Part shown: positions 17,215 through 24,350 of the stretch, one piece after another | Layout: each line of letters begins with the position of its first letter | Position numbering within the stretch: the stretch's first letter is position 1 | Assembly (NCBI RefSeq): GCF_029968015.1 | Contig: NZ_JASCIS010000021.1 | Coordinates: forward strand, 62,001-126,000 | Reading direction: 5' to 3' | Source: Streptomyces luteolus | GTDB lineage: Bacteria; Actinomycetota; Actinomycetes; Streptomycetales; Streptomycetaceae | Length of the DNA: 64,000 nucleotides | Notes under the pieces: generated by a model | What the model was told of the DNA's origin: nothing | Databases searched by the model: none | Seen by the model: the letters and a program-made list of their open reading frames with translations, nothing else | Position numbers and translations under genes: made by a program

Positions 17215-18248
17215 GAACCCTCCTGGGGCGCGGCCGTGGCGGCGGCCTGGGTGACGAGTTCGTGGGTCGACTGGCCGTCGTCCACGGGGTGGTGGCAGCG
17301 GAAGCGGCTCCCCGCCCCCTCGGAACCCGTGAAGTCCGGCATGCTCTCCGCGCACTCCGCGTCCGCCTTCCAGCAGCGGGTCCGGAACGGGCACCCGCTG
17401 GGCGGCCGCGTCGCGGACGGAACCGGGCCGGCCAGCGGGATCGGGTCGATCGGATCGAGCAGTCCGGGCGTGGCCGAGAACAGGGCGCGGGTGTACGGGT
17501 GGCGGGACCGGGTGAGGACCTCGCCGGCGGGGGACTCCTCGACGATCCGGCCCAGGTACATGGTGATCACGCGGTCGCTCATCCGCCGCACCGTCTGGAT
17601 GTCGTGCGAGACGAAGACCAGGGCGAGACCCAGGCGGTCCTTCAGGTCCAGGAGGAGGTTGAGGATCTGGGCGCGGACGGAGACGTCCAGGGCGCTGGTC
17701 GGCTCGTCGGCGACGACGAGTCGGGGGTTCAGGGCCAGGGCGCGGGCGATCGCCACCCGTTGGCGCTGGCCGCCGGAGAGCTGTCCGGGCAGACCGTCGG
17801 CGAGCACCTCGGGCAGGCCGACCAGGGACATCAACTCCCTGACGTGTTCCTCCCGTTCGGCCGGTGTGCCGCGTCGGTGGACGTCGAGGGGGTCGCGCAG
17901 GATGCGGCGTACGGTGAGGCGGCGGTTCAGGGCGGTCGAGGGGTCCTGGAAGATCATGCCCGCACCGGTGCCGACCGCTGCGCGGCGCTCGGCGGGGGGC
18001 ATCGTCCAGAGGTCTTTGCCGCCGAACTCCACGGTGCCGGTGGTGGGTTGCTGCACGCCGACCAGGACCTTGGCGAGGGTGCTTTTGCCGCAGCCGGATT
18101 CGCCGACGATGCCTACTGTTTCGCCGGGGGTGACGGTGAGGTCGGCGTTCGTCAGGGCGTGCACCCGGTCGCGGGAGAGGAGGCCGCCGGAGCGGGCTCG
18201 GTGGGTTACGTGGGTGTTCTTGAGCTGGACCAGTGCGTTGTCGGTCAC
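17211..18248 (-). CDS. Dpp/Opp-type ABC transporter ATP-binding protein (DppF-like)
   Basis: This is a 345-residue cytoplasmic ATPase. Walker A is GESGCGKST, the Q-loop is MIFQDPSTALN, the ABC signature is LSGGQRQRVAIARAL, and Walker B is LVVADEPTSALDVS, followed by the H-loop VSHD. The C-terminal oligopeptide-transporter domain has the cysteine cluster GCPFRTRCWKADAEC typical of DppF/OppF. The GTG start at 18248 opens with TDNALVQLKN. It overlaps the lyase gene downstream by 4 nt. Upstream it is separated from the rest of the importer operon by about 326 bp filled with a repeat element, so its transcription may differ from that of the permease genes. Confidence 0.93.
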   Translation of the reverse strand: MTDNALVQLKNTHVTHRARSGGLLSRDRVHALTNADLTVTPGETVGIVGESGCGKSTLAKVLVGVQQPTTGTVEFGGKDLWTMPPAERRAAVGTGAGMIFQDPSTALNRRLTVRRILRDPLDVHRRGTPAEREEHVRELMSLVGLPEVLADGLPGQLSGGQRQRVAIARALALNPRLVVADEPTSALDVSVRAQILNLLLDLKDRLGLALVFVSHDIQTVRRMSDRVITMYLGRIVEESPAGEVLTRSRHPYTRALFSATPGLLDPIDPIPLAGPVPSATRPPSGCPFRTRCWKADAECAESMPDFTGSEGAGSRFRCHHPVDDGQSTHELVTQAAATAAPQEGS

Positions 18249-18284
18249 CTGGCGGCCTCGCCTTCGTCGTCGTGCGTGGGATTT

Positions 18285-18548
18285 CCCCACCCCGCCCCTT
18301 CCCTGAAGTCCTGCGGACAGCTCTGGGGGCTGCGCCCCCAGGCCCCCGCTCCGACTGCGGTCATCGTTCGGCTGCCGCGCCGTCGTGGCTGGTCGCGCCC
18401 CGCGGCGGAGCCGCAAATGACACAGCCCCGCGCCCCTTAAGAACCCGCCCCTCCGAGGCAAAATCAGCCCCTCCGGCGTTTGAGGAGCGGGGGTCCGGGG
18501 GCGGAGCCCCCGAAGCTGCTGCAAGCTTTCGGGACGGGGCGGGGTGGG
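18285..18548. repeat. Composite intergenic repeat with imperfect terminal inverted repeats
   Basis: The two ends are inverted copies of each other over about 65 bp. CCCCACCCCGCCCC at the left end is matched by GGGGCGGGGTGGGG at the right, followed inward by a GGGGGCTGCGCCCCC hairpin on the left and GGGGGCGGAGCCCCC on the right, then CCCCCGCTCC / GGAGCGGGGG. The centre (18363-18438) is a copy, in minus orientation, of the element at 30144-30217 and 37975-38047. It fills the 326-bp gap inside an otherwise tightly packed ABC transporter operon, and no gene is visible in it. Confidence 0.8.
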
Positions 18549-18574
18549 GGAAGGAACCCGTGGGCCGACCGCGC

Positions 18575-20566
18575 TCACCTGACCGCCTCGCTCCCCCGTG
18601 CCGCCGGAGCCGTCAACGCGATGGCCGGGTGGTGGCAGGCGACCGCATGCGTACGGGACGGCCCGCGGAGGGCCGGAGGGGTCGTACCGCAGACAGCACT
18701 CGCAGAAGGACACCGATCCGCGAACCTGCACCCCGCAGGAAAGTCCGCCGGGGACGGCACGACGCCCCTGATCTGCGTGAGCCGCTGCGCCGCCGACTCC
18801 AGGGACAGGACGGAGCCGAGCAGCCCGCGCGTGTAGTGGTGGGAGGGCGCGGCCACCAGGTCGGCCGTCACGCCCGTCTCCACGATCTGGCCGCCGTACA
18901 TCACCACCACCCGGTCCGTGACGTCCGCGACCAGGGCCAGGTCGTGCGAGACCAGGATCAGGGCGAAGCCCAACTCCTCGCGCAGGCGAAGGAGGAGCTC
19001 GATCACCTGGGCCTGGACCGTGACGTCGAGCGCCGTCGTCGGCTCGTCGGCGACGATCAGCTTCGGGTTGCGGGACAGGGCCATGGCGATCAGGACGCGC
19101 TGGCGCTGGCCGCCGGAGAGTTCGTGCGGGTAGCTGCGCAGGGTGCGGTCCGGGTCGAGGCCGACGAGGTCGAGGAGTTCGACGGCCGTACGCGCCCCGC
19201 CCCTGCGGACGACCTGCTTCAGCTGGGCCCGGATCGTCATCGACGGGTTCAGGGACGACAGCGCGTCCTGGTAGACCATGGCCATGTCGTGGCCGAGGAG
19301 GCGGCGCCGGGCGCTCATCGGGAGTCCGGTCAACTCCCGTCCGTCGAACATCACTTGGCCCCGCACCCGCGCGCCTTTCGGCTGCAGGCCCATCACGGTG
19401 AGCGCGGTCAGCGACTTGCCGCAGCCGGACTCCCCGACCAGGCCGAGCAATTCGCCGGGCCGCACGTCGAAGCTGATGCCGTCGACGATGTCCGTACCGC
19501 CGTGCCGGGCGTCGAAGCCGATGGCCAGGTCGGTGACCTCCAGGACGGGCGGCCCGGAGGGGAGCGGGCGGGCTCGGGAGCGCAGGCGGGCCGCCGCCTC
19601 CGTCAGGCCCGGCAGCTCCAGGACCTTGCCGGTGCCCGGCTCCGCGGCCTCCAGCTTGTCCTGCGTACGCGCCCGCCGGGACGGCACGTCACGGGCGGCC
19701 GGGGCGGCCCAGGCGTCCGAGACGCCCTCGGACAGGACGTTCAGGGCGAGCACGGTGACCAGCATCAGCAGACCCGGGAAGACCGTGGCCCACCAGCCGC
19801 CGGTGAGCACCATGTTCTTGCCGTCGGCGATGACGCTGCCCCAGGACGGGTCGGGCGGCGCCACCCCCGCCCCGATGAACGACAGCGAGGCCTCGAAGAC
19901 GATCGCCTCGGCGACCTGCACGGTGCAGAACACCAGGATCGGCGCGGCGCAGTTGACGGCCACGTGCTTGAGGACGATGTGCGGCGTGCGGGCGCCGATG
20001 ACGCGTTCGGCGGTCACGTAGTCCTCGCCGTACTGGTCCATGACGTTGGCGCGGACGACACGGGCGATCGGCGGGGTGTAGAGGAACGCGATGGCGAGGA
20101 TCAGGACCGGGATGCTGCCGCCGAACACCGCGATCAGCACGGCGGCGAGCGCGATCCCCGGGAACGCCATGACGATGTCGAGGCAGCGCATCATGAACTC
20201 GTCGACCGACTTGCGCGAGGTCGCCGCGATCGCCCCGAGCACCGCGCCCGCGACCAGGCCGAGCACGGTCGCGCCGAGGCCGATGACGAGGGAGAGCCGC
20301 GCCCCGTACATCAGCCGGCTGAGGATGTCCCGGCCGAGGCTGTCCTGGCCCATCCAGTGCGCGGCCGACGGGCTGCCGCTGCCGTCGGCCATGGCGGCCT
20401 GGTCGAGCGGGTCGTGCGGGGCGAGCAGCGGGGCCAGGACGGCCATCAGGACGACGACGCCGATCACCCCGACCGCGATCCGGGAGAGCAGCGGCAGGCG
20501 CCGGAACCCGCGCAGCCGGACGCCGGGCCTGGACAGCGCCTCCGCCAGTTGCTTACGAGTCCTCAC
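18575..20566 (-). CDS. Fused Dpp-type ABC permease and ATP-binding protein (DppC-DppD fusion)
   Basis: This 663-residue protein joins two usually separate subunits. Residues about 1-280 form a DppC-type permease with six hydrophobic segments, the N-terminal OppC region, and the EAA-type loop around TAERVIGARTPHIVLKHVAVN. After a roughly 50-residue Ala/Arg-rich linker, residues about 335-663 form a DppD-type ATPase with Walker A GESGCGKS, Q-loop MVYQDALSSLNP, signature LSGGQRQRVLIAMAL, Walker B LIVADEPTTALDVT and the C-terminal cysteine cluster CRFADRCPSASAVC. The open frame is continuous, and no frameshift is needed. The GTG start lies in a 19-bp sequence duplicated from the dppB 3' end. Its substrate is inferred to be sialic acid or sialo-oligosaccharide. 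Confidence 0.92.
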   Translation of the reverse strand: MRTRKQLAEALSRPGVRLRGFRRLPLLSRIAVGVIGVVVLMAVLAPLLAPHDPLDQAAMADGSGSPSAAHWMGQDSLGRDILSRLMYGARLSLVIGLGATVLGLVAGAVLGAIAATSRKSVDEFMMRCLDIVMAFPGIALAAVLIAVFGGSIPVLILAIAFLYTPPIARVVRANVMDQYGEDYVTAERVIGARTPHIVLKHVAVNCAAPILVFCTVQVAEAIVFEASLSFIGAGVAPPDPSWGSVIADGKNMVLTGGWWATVFPGLLMLVTVLALNVLSEGVSDAWAAPAARDVPSRRARTQDKLEAAEPGTGKVLELPGLTEAAARLRSRARPLPSGPPVLEVTDLAIGFDARHGGTDIVDGISFDVRPGELLGLVGESGCGKSLTALTVMGLQPKGARVRGQVMFDGRELTGLPMSARRRLLGHDMAMVYQDALSSLNPSMTIRAQLKQVVRRGGARTAVELLDLVGLDPDRTLRSYPHELSGGQRQRVLIAMALSRNPKLIVADEPTTALDVTVQAQVIELLLRLREELGFALILVSHDLALVADVTDRVVVMYGGQIVETGVTADLVAAPSHHYTRGLLGSVLSLESAAQRLTQIRGVVPSPADFPAGCRFADRCPSASAVCGTTPPALRGPSRTHAVACHHPAIALTAPAARGSEAVR

Positions 20567-20661
20567 GCGGCGCTCCTCGGACAGGGAGCGGCGCTCCCCG
20601 GACAGGGAGCGGCGCTCCTCGGACGGGGAAAGGCCAGCAGGTTCCTCACGCGGCGCTCCTC
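20560..20661. repeat. Direct repeats separating dppB and the permease-ATPase gene
   Basis: TCCTCACGCGGCGCTCCTC (19 bp) occurs at 20560-20578 and 20643-20661. Between them three ~20-bp units of the type GGAGCGGCGCTCC-TCGGACAG follow in tandem. One copy of the 19-mer contains the dppB stop, the other the start of the downstream gene. Confidence 0.85.
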
Positions 20662-21605
20662 AACCGGGGGTTGACCAGGAGATACAGGATGTCGATCGCG
20701 AGGTTCACGACGACGAAGCCGACGGCCGTGGTGATCACCACGCCCTGGACGACGGCCGGGTCGCCGTTCTTCACGGCCGTGATCATCAGGTTGCCCATAC
20801 CGGGAAGCGCGAAGATCGTCTCGATGACCACGGCGCCGCCGAGCAGATAGCCGACCCGCAGGCCGAGCACCGTCAGCGGATTGATCAAGGCGTTGCGCAG
20901 CACGTTCCGCCCGACCACGACGACCGGCGGGAGCCCGCTGCCGATCGCCGTGCGGACGTAGTCCTTGTCCAGCTCCTCCACCACCGCGGTCCGCACGATC
21001 CGGGTGAGCTGGGCCGCGACCGGCAGGGACAGGGCGAACGCGGGCAGCGTCATGGTCCGCAGCCAGCCGGTGAACGAGTCCGCCGGGTTGACGTATCCGC
21101 TCGTCGGGAACCAGCCCGCGCCCACCGCCAGATACTGGATCATCAGGAGCGCCAGCCAGAAGCCGGGTGCCGCGACACCGGTCAGGGAGAGCACCCGGAT
21201 CAGCTGGTCCGGGAACCGGTCGCGGTGGATGGCCGCGGTGACGCCGAGGACCAGGGCGATCACCACCGCGATGCCCAGCCCCAGGAACGTGAGCTGCATG
21301 GTGAGCGGCAGAGCGGTGCTGACCTGGTCGAGCACCGGCGCCCGGGTGAGGACGCTGATGCCCATGTCGCCCTGGAGCAGCTCGCCGACGAACGCCACGT
21401 ACCGCACCGGCAGCGGGTCGAGCAGGCCGTTCTCCTCCCGGAACTGGTGCAGTTGCTCCGGGGTGGGGTTGGCGCCCATGAAGAACGCGGCGGCCGGGTC
21501 GATGTCCGAGAACTGCATGACGAGGAACACGAACAGCACGATGCCCAGCATCAGCGGGACGAGCAGGGCGATACGGCGGACCAGGATCCTGGCGATCTGA
21601 ACCAT
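20646..21605 (-). CDS. Dpp/Opp-type ABC transporter permease (DppB-like)
   Basis: This is a 319-residue inner-membrane permease. It opens with ILVRRIALLVPLMLGIVLFVFLVMQF, the conserved N-terminal helix of DppB/OppB. It then has an extracytoplasmic loop and a cluster of helices with the EAA-like motif YVRTAIGSGLPPVVVVGRNVLRNALI and the C-terminal FALPGMGNLMITAVKNGDPAVVQG signature. It lies between the substrate-binding lipoprotein gene and the permease-ATPase fusion gene on the same strand. A 10-codon mini-ORF starting with the same bases as dppB ends just upstream (21612-21641). Confidence 0.93.
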   Translation of the reverse strand: MVQIARILVRRIALLVPLMLGIVLFVFLVMQFSDIDPAAAFFMGANPTPEQLHQFREENGLLDPLPVRYVAFVGELLQGDMGISVLTRAPVLDQVSTALPLTMQLTFLGLGIAVVIALVLGVTAAIHRDRFPDQLIRVLSLTGVAAPGFWLALLMIQYLAVGAGWFPTSGYVNPADSFTGWLRTMTLPAFALSLPVAAQLTRIVRTAVVEELDKDYVRTAIGSGLPPVVVVGRNVLRNALINPLTVLGLRVGYLLGGAVVIETIFALPGMGNLMITAVKNGDPAVVQGVVITTAVGFVVVNLAIDILYLLVNPRLRSAA

Positions 21606-21611
21606 GCGGAT

Positions 21612-21641
21612 TCACGCCCCCGTGACGTAGGTCTGAACCAT
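21612..21641 (-). other. Mini-ORF duplicating the dppB start, upstream of dppB
   Basis: ATG at 21641 reads MVQTYVTGA then TGA, ending 6 nt before the dppB start, which itself begins MVQIAR. The bases CATGGTTCAGA are repeated at both starts, so this looks like a small duplication of the translation start. Whether it is translated is unknown. Confidence 0.35.
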
Positions 21642-21679
21642 GTGAACTCCCGCTCCGCGAGGCCTGGAGGCCTGGAGGC

Positions 21680-23314
21680 CTAGTCGGCGGGTTTTGCCTG
21701 CAGCAGGTTGATGCCGGGGTACGGCTGTGCGCGGACGCCGCTGAGCCGGTCCGGGTCCCAGGCCGTCATGAGTTCGTTGTGGACGACCGGGTAGATCACG
21801 GCGTTCTCCGCGACGACGTCGATGTACTCCTGGACCATCCGCTTCTTCTTCTCGGCGTCGGCCTCGCGGGTGGCCTGCTCCATCAGCTTGAAGAGCTTCT
21901 TGGCCTCGGAGTTCCTGGCCCAACGGGCGTACCGCATCCAGAGGTTCGAGGGGCCGTAGTTGTAGTGCATGATCAGGTCGGCCTCGACGCCGAACTGGTT
22001 CGGGTTGGACGCGGCCGCGACGACCTGGAAGTCCTTCTTCTGGTCGAGCTTGGTGAACAGGGCGGCGGTCTCCTGCGGTGCGAGCGTGGTCTCGACGCCG
22101 ATCTTCCGCCAGGACTCCTCGATGGTCGGCAGGCAGTCCACGATCCAACTGACGTTCACGGCCATCAGGTTGATCTTCAGCTTGGTCACCCCGGCGTCCT
22201 TGAGCAGCTGCCGGGCCTTCTCCGGGTCGTACGCGTAGACCGTCTTCGCCGCGCGGTACGAGGGGTTGGCCTCGTCGAGGAACGAGGTGGACGCCTTGCC
22301 GTGGCCCCTGAGCGCGGCCGAGATCATCTTGTCCCGGTCGATGGCGTAGTGCAGGGCCTGCCGGACGCGGACGTCGTCGAAGGGCTTGTGGGCCGTGTTG
22401 AACATCAGGAACAGGTTGTTCATCCCGGCCCCGCCCTCGACCTTCAGGCCGTCCTTCTCCAGCTGGGCGATGTTGGCGTACGGGACGTTGTCCGCGATCT
22501 GCGCGCCCGCGCCGGAGCCGGAGATCTTGGCGACGCGGGGCGCGGCGTCCACGATCGTCAGCCAGTTCATCTTCTTGAAGGTGGCCTTGCGCGGGCCGTT
22601 GTAGTCCGGATAAGCCTCGAAGGTGGTGTTGGACTTGGCGTGGTGCGCGGTCTGCCGGTACGGGCCCGAGCCGACGGCGAGGCCCGCGATGGCCTTCTCC
22701 CACGCGCCCGCCTTGGAGAACACGTGCTTCGGCATGATCTTGGCGAGGGTGAGCCGCGCGGCGCCGTCCGGGAACGGGAACTTCAGGACCAGCTCGACCG
22801 TCCGCGCGTCGACCTTCCTGACCTCCTTCAGCCAGGACAGGAAGAAGCCCTGGGCGAGGCTCACGGTGTCCGGGTCGAGGATCCTCTCGAAGGTGAAGAC
22901 CACGTCGTCGGCGGTGACGGGCTCGCCGTCGTGCCACTTCGCGCCGGAGCGCAGCGTGAACTGCCAGCGCGTCGCCGTCTTCAGGTCCTTGGGCAGCGAG
23001 GTGGCGAGCGCCGCGTAGGGCTCGCGGCTGATCGGGTCGGTGTCGAGGAGGCCTTCGTAGATGTGGTGGTTGGCCGCCATCGAGAACGCGGACGCGGTCT
23101 GCGTCGGGTCCCAGCTGCCGTCGTTGCCGTAGCCGATGACGGCGGTCAGGGTGTCGAGGGAGCCCTTTCCGTCGCCCCCGCCGCCGGTCGTCGACTCCGG
23201 GCCGCCCGAGCAGGCGGAGAGGGTCGTGGTGATGGCGGCGGCCGCGCCGACGGCGCCCGTGTGCTTGAGGAAGGACCGGCGGTGCAGCGCCCGTCCGGAG
23301 GTCGCGTCGCTCAC
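21680..23314 (-). CDS. Tat-exported substrate-binding lipoprotein of the Dpp-type importer
   Basis: This is a 544-residue family-5 extracellular solute-binding protein (DppA/OppA fold). The N-terminus LHRRSFLKHTGAVGAAAA is a textbook twin-arginine signal, and the lipobox LSAC at about residue 33 indicates a lipid-anchored mature protein. The SBP_bac_5 core includes WQFTLRSGAKWHDGEPVTADDVVFTFERI and RVRQALHYAIDRDKM. The GTG start at 23314 has GGAG five bases upstream. It is first in the importer operon and divergent from the GntR regulator. A sialic-acid-type substrate is inferred from the neighbouring sialidase and lyase. Short AGGCCTCC tandem repeats follow the stop codon. Confidence 0.92.
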   Translation of the reverse strand: MSDATSGRALHRRSFLKHTGAVGAAAAITTTLSACSGGPESTTGGGGDGKGSLDTLTAVIGYGNDGSWDPTQTASAFSMAANHHIYEGLLDTDPISREPYAALATSLPKDLKTATRWQFTLRSGAKWHDGEPVTADDVVFTFERILDPDTVSLAQGFFLSWLKEVRKVDARTVELVLKFPFPDGAARLTLAKIMPKHVFSKAGAWEKAIAGLAVGSGPYRQTAHHAKSNTTFEAYPDYNGPRKATFKKMNWLTIVDAAPRVAKISGSGAGAQIADNVPYANIAQLEKDGLKVEGGAGMNNLFLMFNTAHKPFDDVRVRQALHYAIDRDKMISAALRGHGKASTSFLDEANPSYRAAKTVYAYDPEKARQLLKDAGVTKLKINLMAVNVSWIVDCLPTIEESWRKIGVETTLAPQETAALFTKLDQKKDFQVVAAASNPNQFGVEADLIMHYNYGPSNLWMRYARWARNSEAKKLFKLMEQATREADAEKKKRMVQEYIDVVAENAVIYPVVHNELMTAWDPDRLSGVRAQPYPGINLLQAKPAD

Positions 23315-23354
23315 GGTGTCTCCAAGTCCCGGGAAAGAGTGGGCGGTTGGGAGA

Positions 23355-23483
23355 TCCCACGTCCTACGTCTAGGGGTAGCGCGACCATAGGAGCGCCGCC
23401 GTGGCCGGTCAAGAGATCGCGCAAGGATCGGCACCGGAACCGCTGGGTACGAGTTCGCTCCCGAGGTGGGACGTGGGACGTCC
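23355..23483. promoter_or_regulatory. Inverted operator-like repeats between importer and GntR gene
   Basis: TCCCACGTCC at 23355-23364 and its exact complement GGACGTGGGA at 23469-23478 bracket the divergent intergenic region. Each carries a second ACGT half (CTACGTCT near 23365, and the palindrome GGACGTCC at 23476-23483). The right-hand site is about ten bases from a TACGCT -10-like box (23492-23497) of the regulator. They are good candidates for binding sites of the GntR/FadR protein encoded at 23505. Confidence 0.6.
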
Positions 23484-23504
23484 TTCGGTCGTACGCTGTG
23501 CCGC

Positions 23505-24350
23505 ATGTCCGAGGAGCCAAGGAACACGAGGCACGCCTCTGCCCGGGAACGGCGCGTGGGCACCCAGATCCGCCGGGACGTCATGCAGCTGATCCTCGAC
23601 CGCAGACTTCCCCCCGGCGCCCCGCTCCCCACCGAGGCGGAGCTGATGGAGAGCCTCGGGGTGAGCAGAAACTCCGTGCGCGAGGCGCTGAAGGCACTGC
23701 AGGCCCTGGACATCGTGGAGATCAGACACGGCTACGGCACCTACGTCGGCCAGGCCTCGCTCACCCCGCTCGTGGACGGGCTCACCTTCCGCACCCTGGC
23801 CCGCGTCACCGACGACCACGCGGCGCTCACCGAGATCCTCCAGGTCCGCGAGGTCCTGGAGGAGGGCCTGATCCACCGGGTCGCGGGCGGCATCGACGAC
23901 GCGGAGCTCGCCCGCCTGGAGTCCATAGTCGGCCGGATGGAAGAGGCCGCCCGCGCCGGCGAAGCCTTCCCCGACCTCGACCGCGAGTTCCACGAGACGC
24001 TCTACGAGACCCTCGGCAACGCCCTCGTTCCGCAGCTCCTCGCCGCGTTCTGGCACGTCTTCCACCGGGTGGCGAAGGCCCGCGGCTGGACCCGCGACCC
24101 GGCACCCGCGGTCACCGCCTGCCGCCACCGGGACATCCTCACGGCGCTGCGCGAGCACGACGTGCCGGGCGCACAGCGAGCCATGAGCCGCCATTTCCGG
24201 GGTATCGATGCCAGGTCCTTCCCGGCGGATCAGGCCGCATCCGGTCCACCCGCACCAATCGGTCAGGCTGAGCGCGCCAGGCCCCGCGACTGCGGCATGA
24301 TCCGGCGGGAAGGGCCTGGGTCGGGACAAGAGGCACTGGGGGTCAAATGA
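23505..24350 (+). CDS. GntR/FadR-family transcriptional regulator
   Basis: This is a 281-residue regulator. The N-terminal winged helix-turn-helix (about residues 15-85) includes PLPTEAELMESLGVSRNSVREALKALQALDIVEIRHGYGTYVG, which is the GntR signature. The C-terminal all-helical FCD ligand-binding domain (about 100-235) has D and H residues (LDREFHETLYE, CRHRDILTAL) able to hold a metal ion. The ATG at 23505 is chosen; TACGCT seven bases upstream suggests a leaderless transcript. The gene overlaps the GH42 beta-galactosidase gene by 4 nt and is divergent from the importer operon, so it probably controls both. The last ~45 residues are a Pro/Arg/Gly-rich extension beyond the FCD domain. Confidence 0.9.
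   Translation: MSEEPRNTRHASARERRVGTQIRRDVMQLILDRRLPPGAPLPTEAELMESLGVSRNSVREALKALQALDIVEIRHGYGTYVGQASLTPLVDGLTFRTLARVTDDHAALTEILQVREVLEEGLIHRVAGGIDDAELARLESIVGRMEEAARAGEAFPDLDREFHETLYETLGNALVPQLLAAFWHVFHRVAKARGWTRDPAPAVTACRHRDILTALREHDVPGAQRAMSRHFRGIDARSFPADQAASGPPAPIGQAERARPRDCGMIRREGPGSGQEALGVK

Noticed and set aside
18285..18548. Insertion sequence or transposase remnant
   Set aside because: Inverted ends are present, but the interior has no coding capacity for a transposase and matches common intergenic repeats, so it is called a repeat and not an IS.
21779..24271. Very long plus-strand frame antisense to the binding-protein gene and running into gntR
   Set aside because: It is antisense to a complete solute-binding lipoprotein and then out of frame with a recognisable GntR protein. 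No domain is visible.
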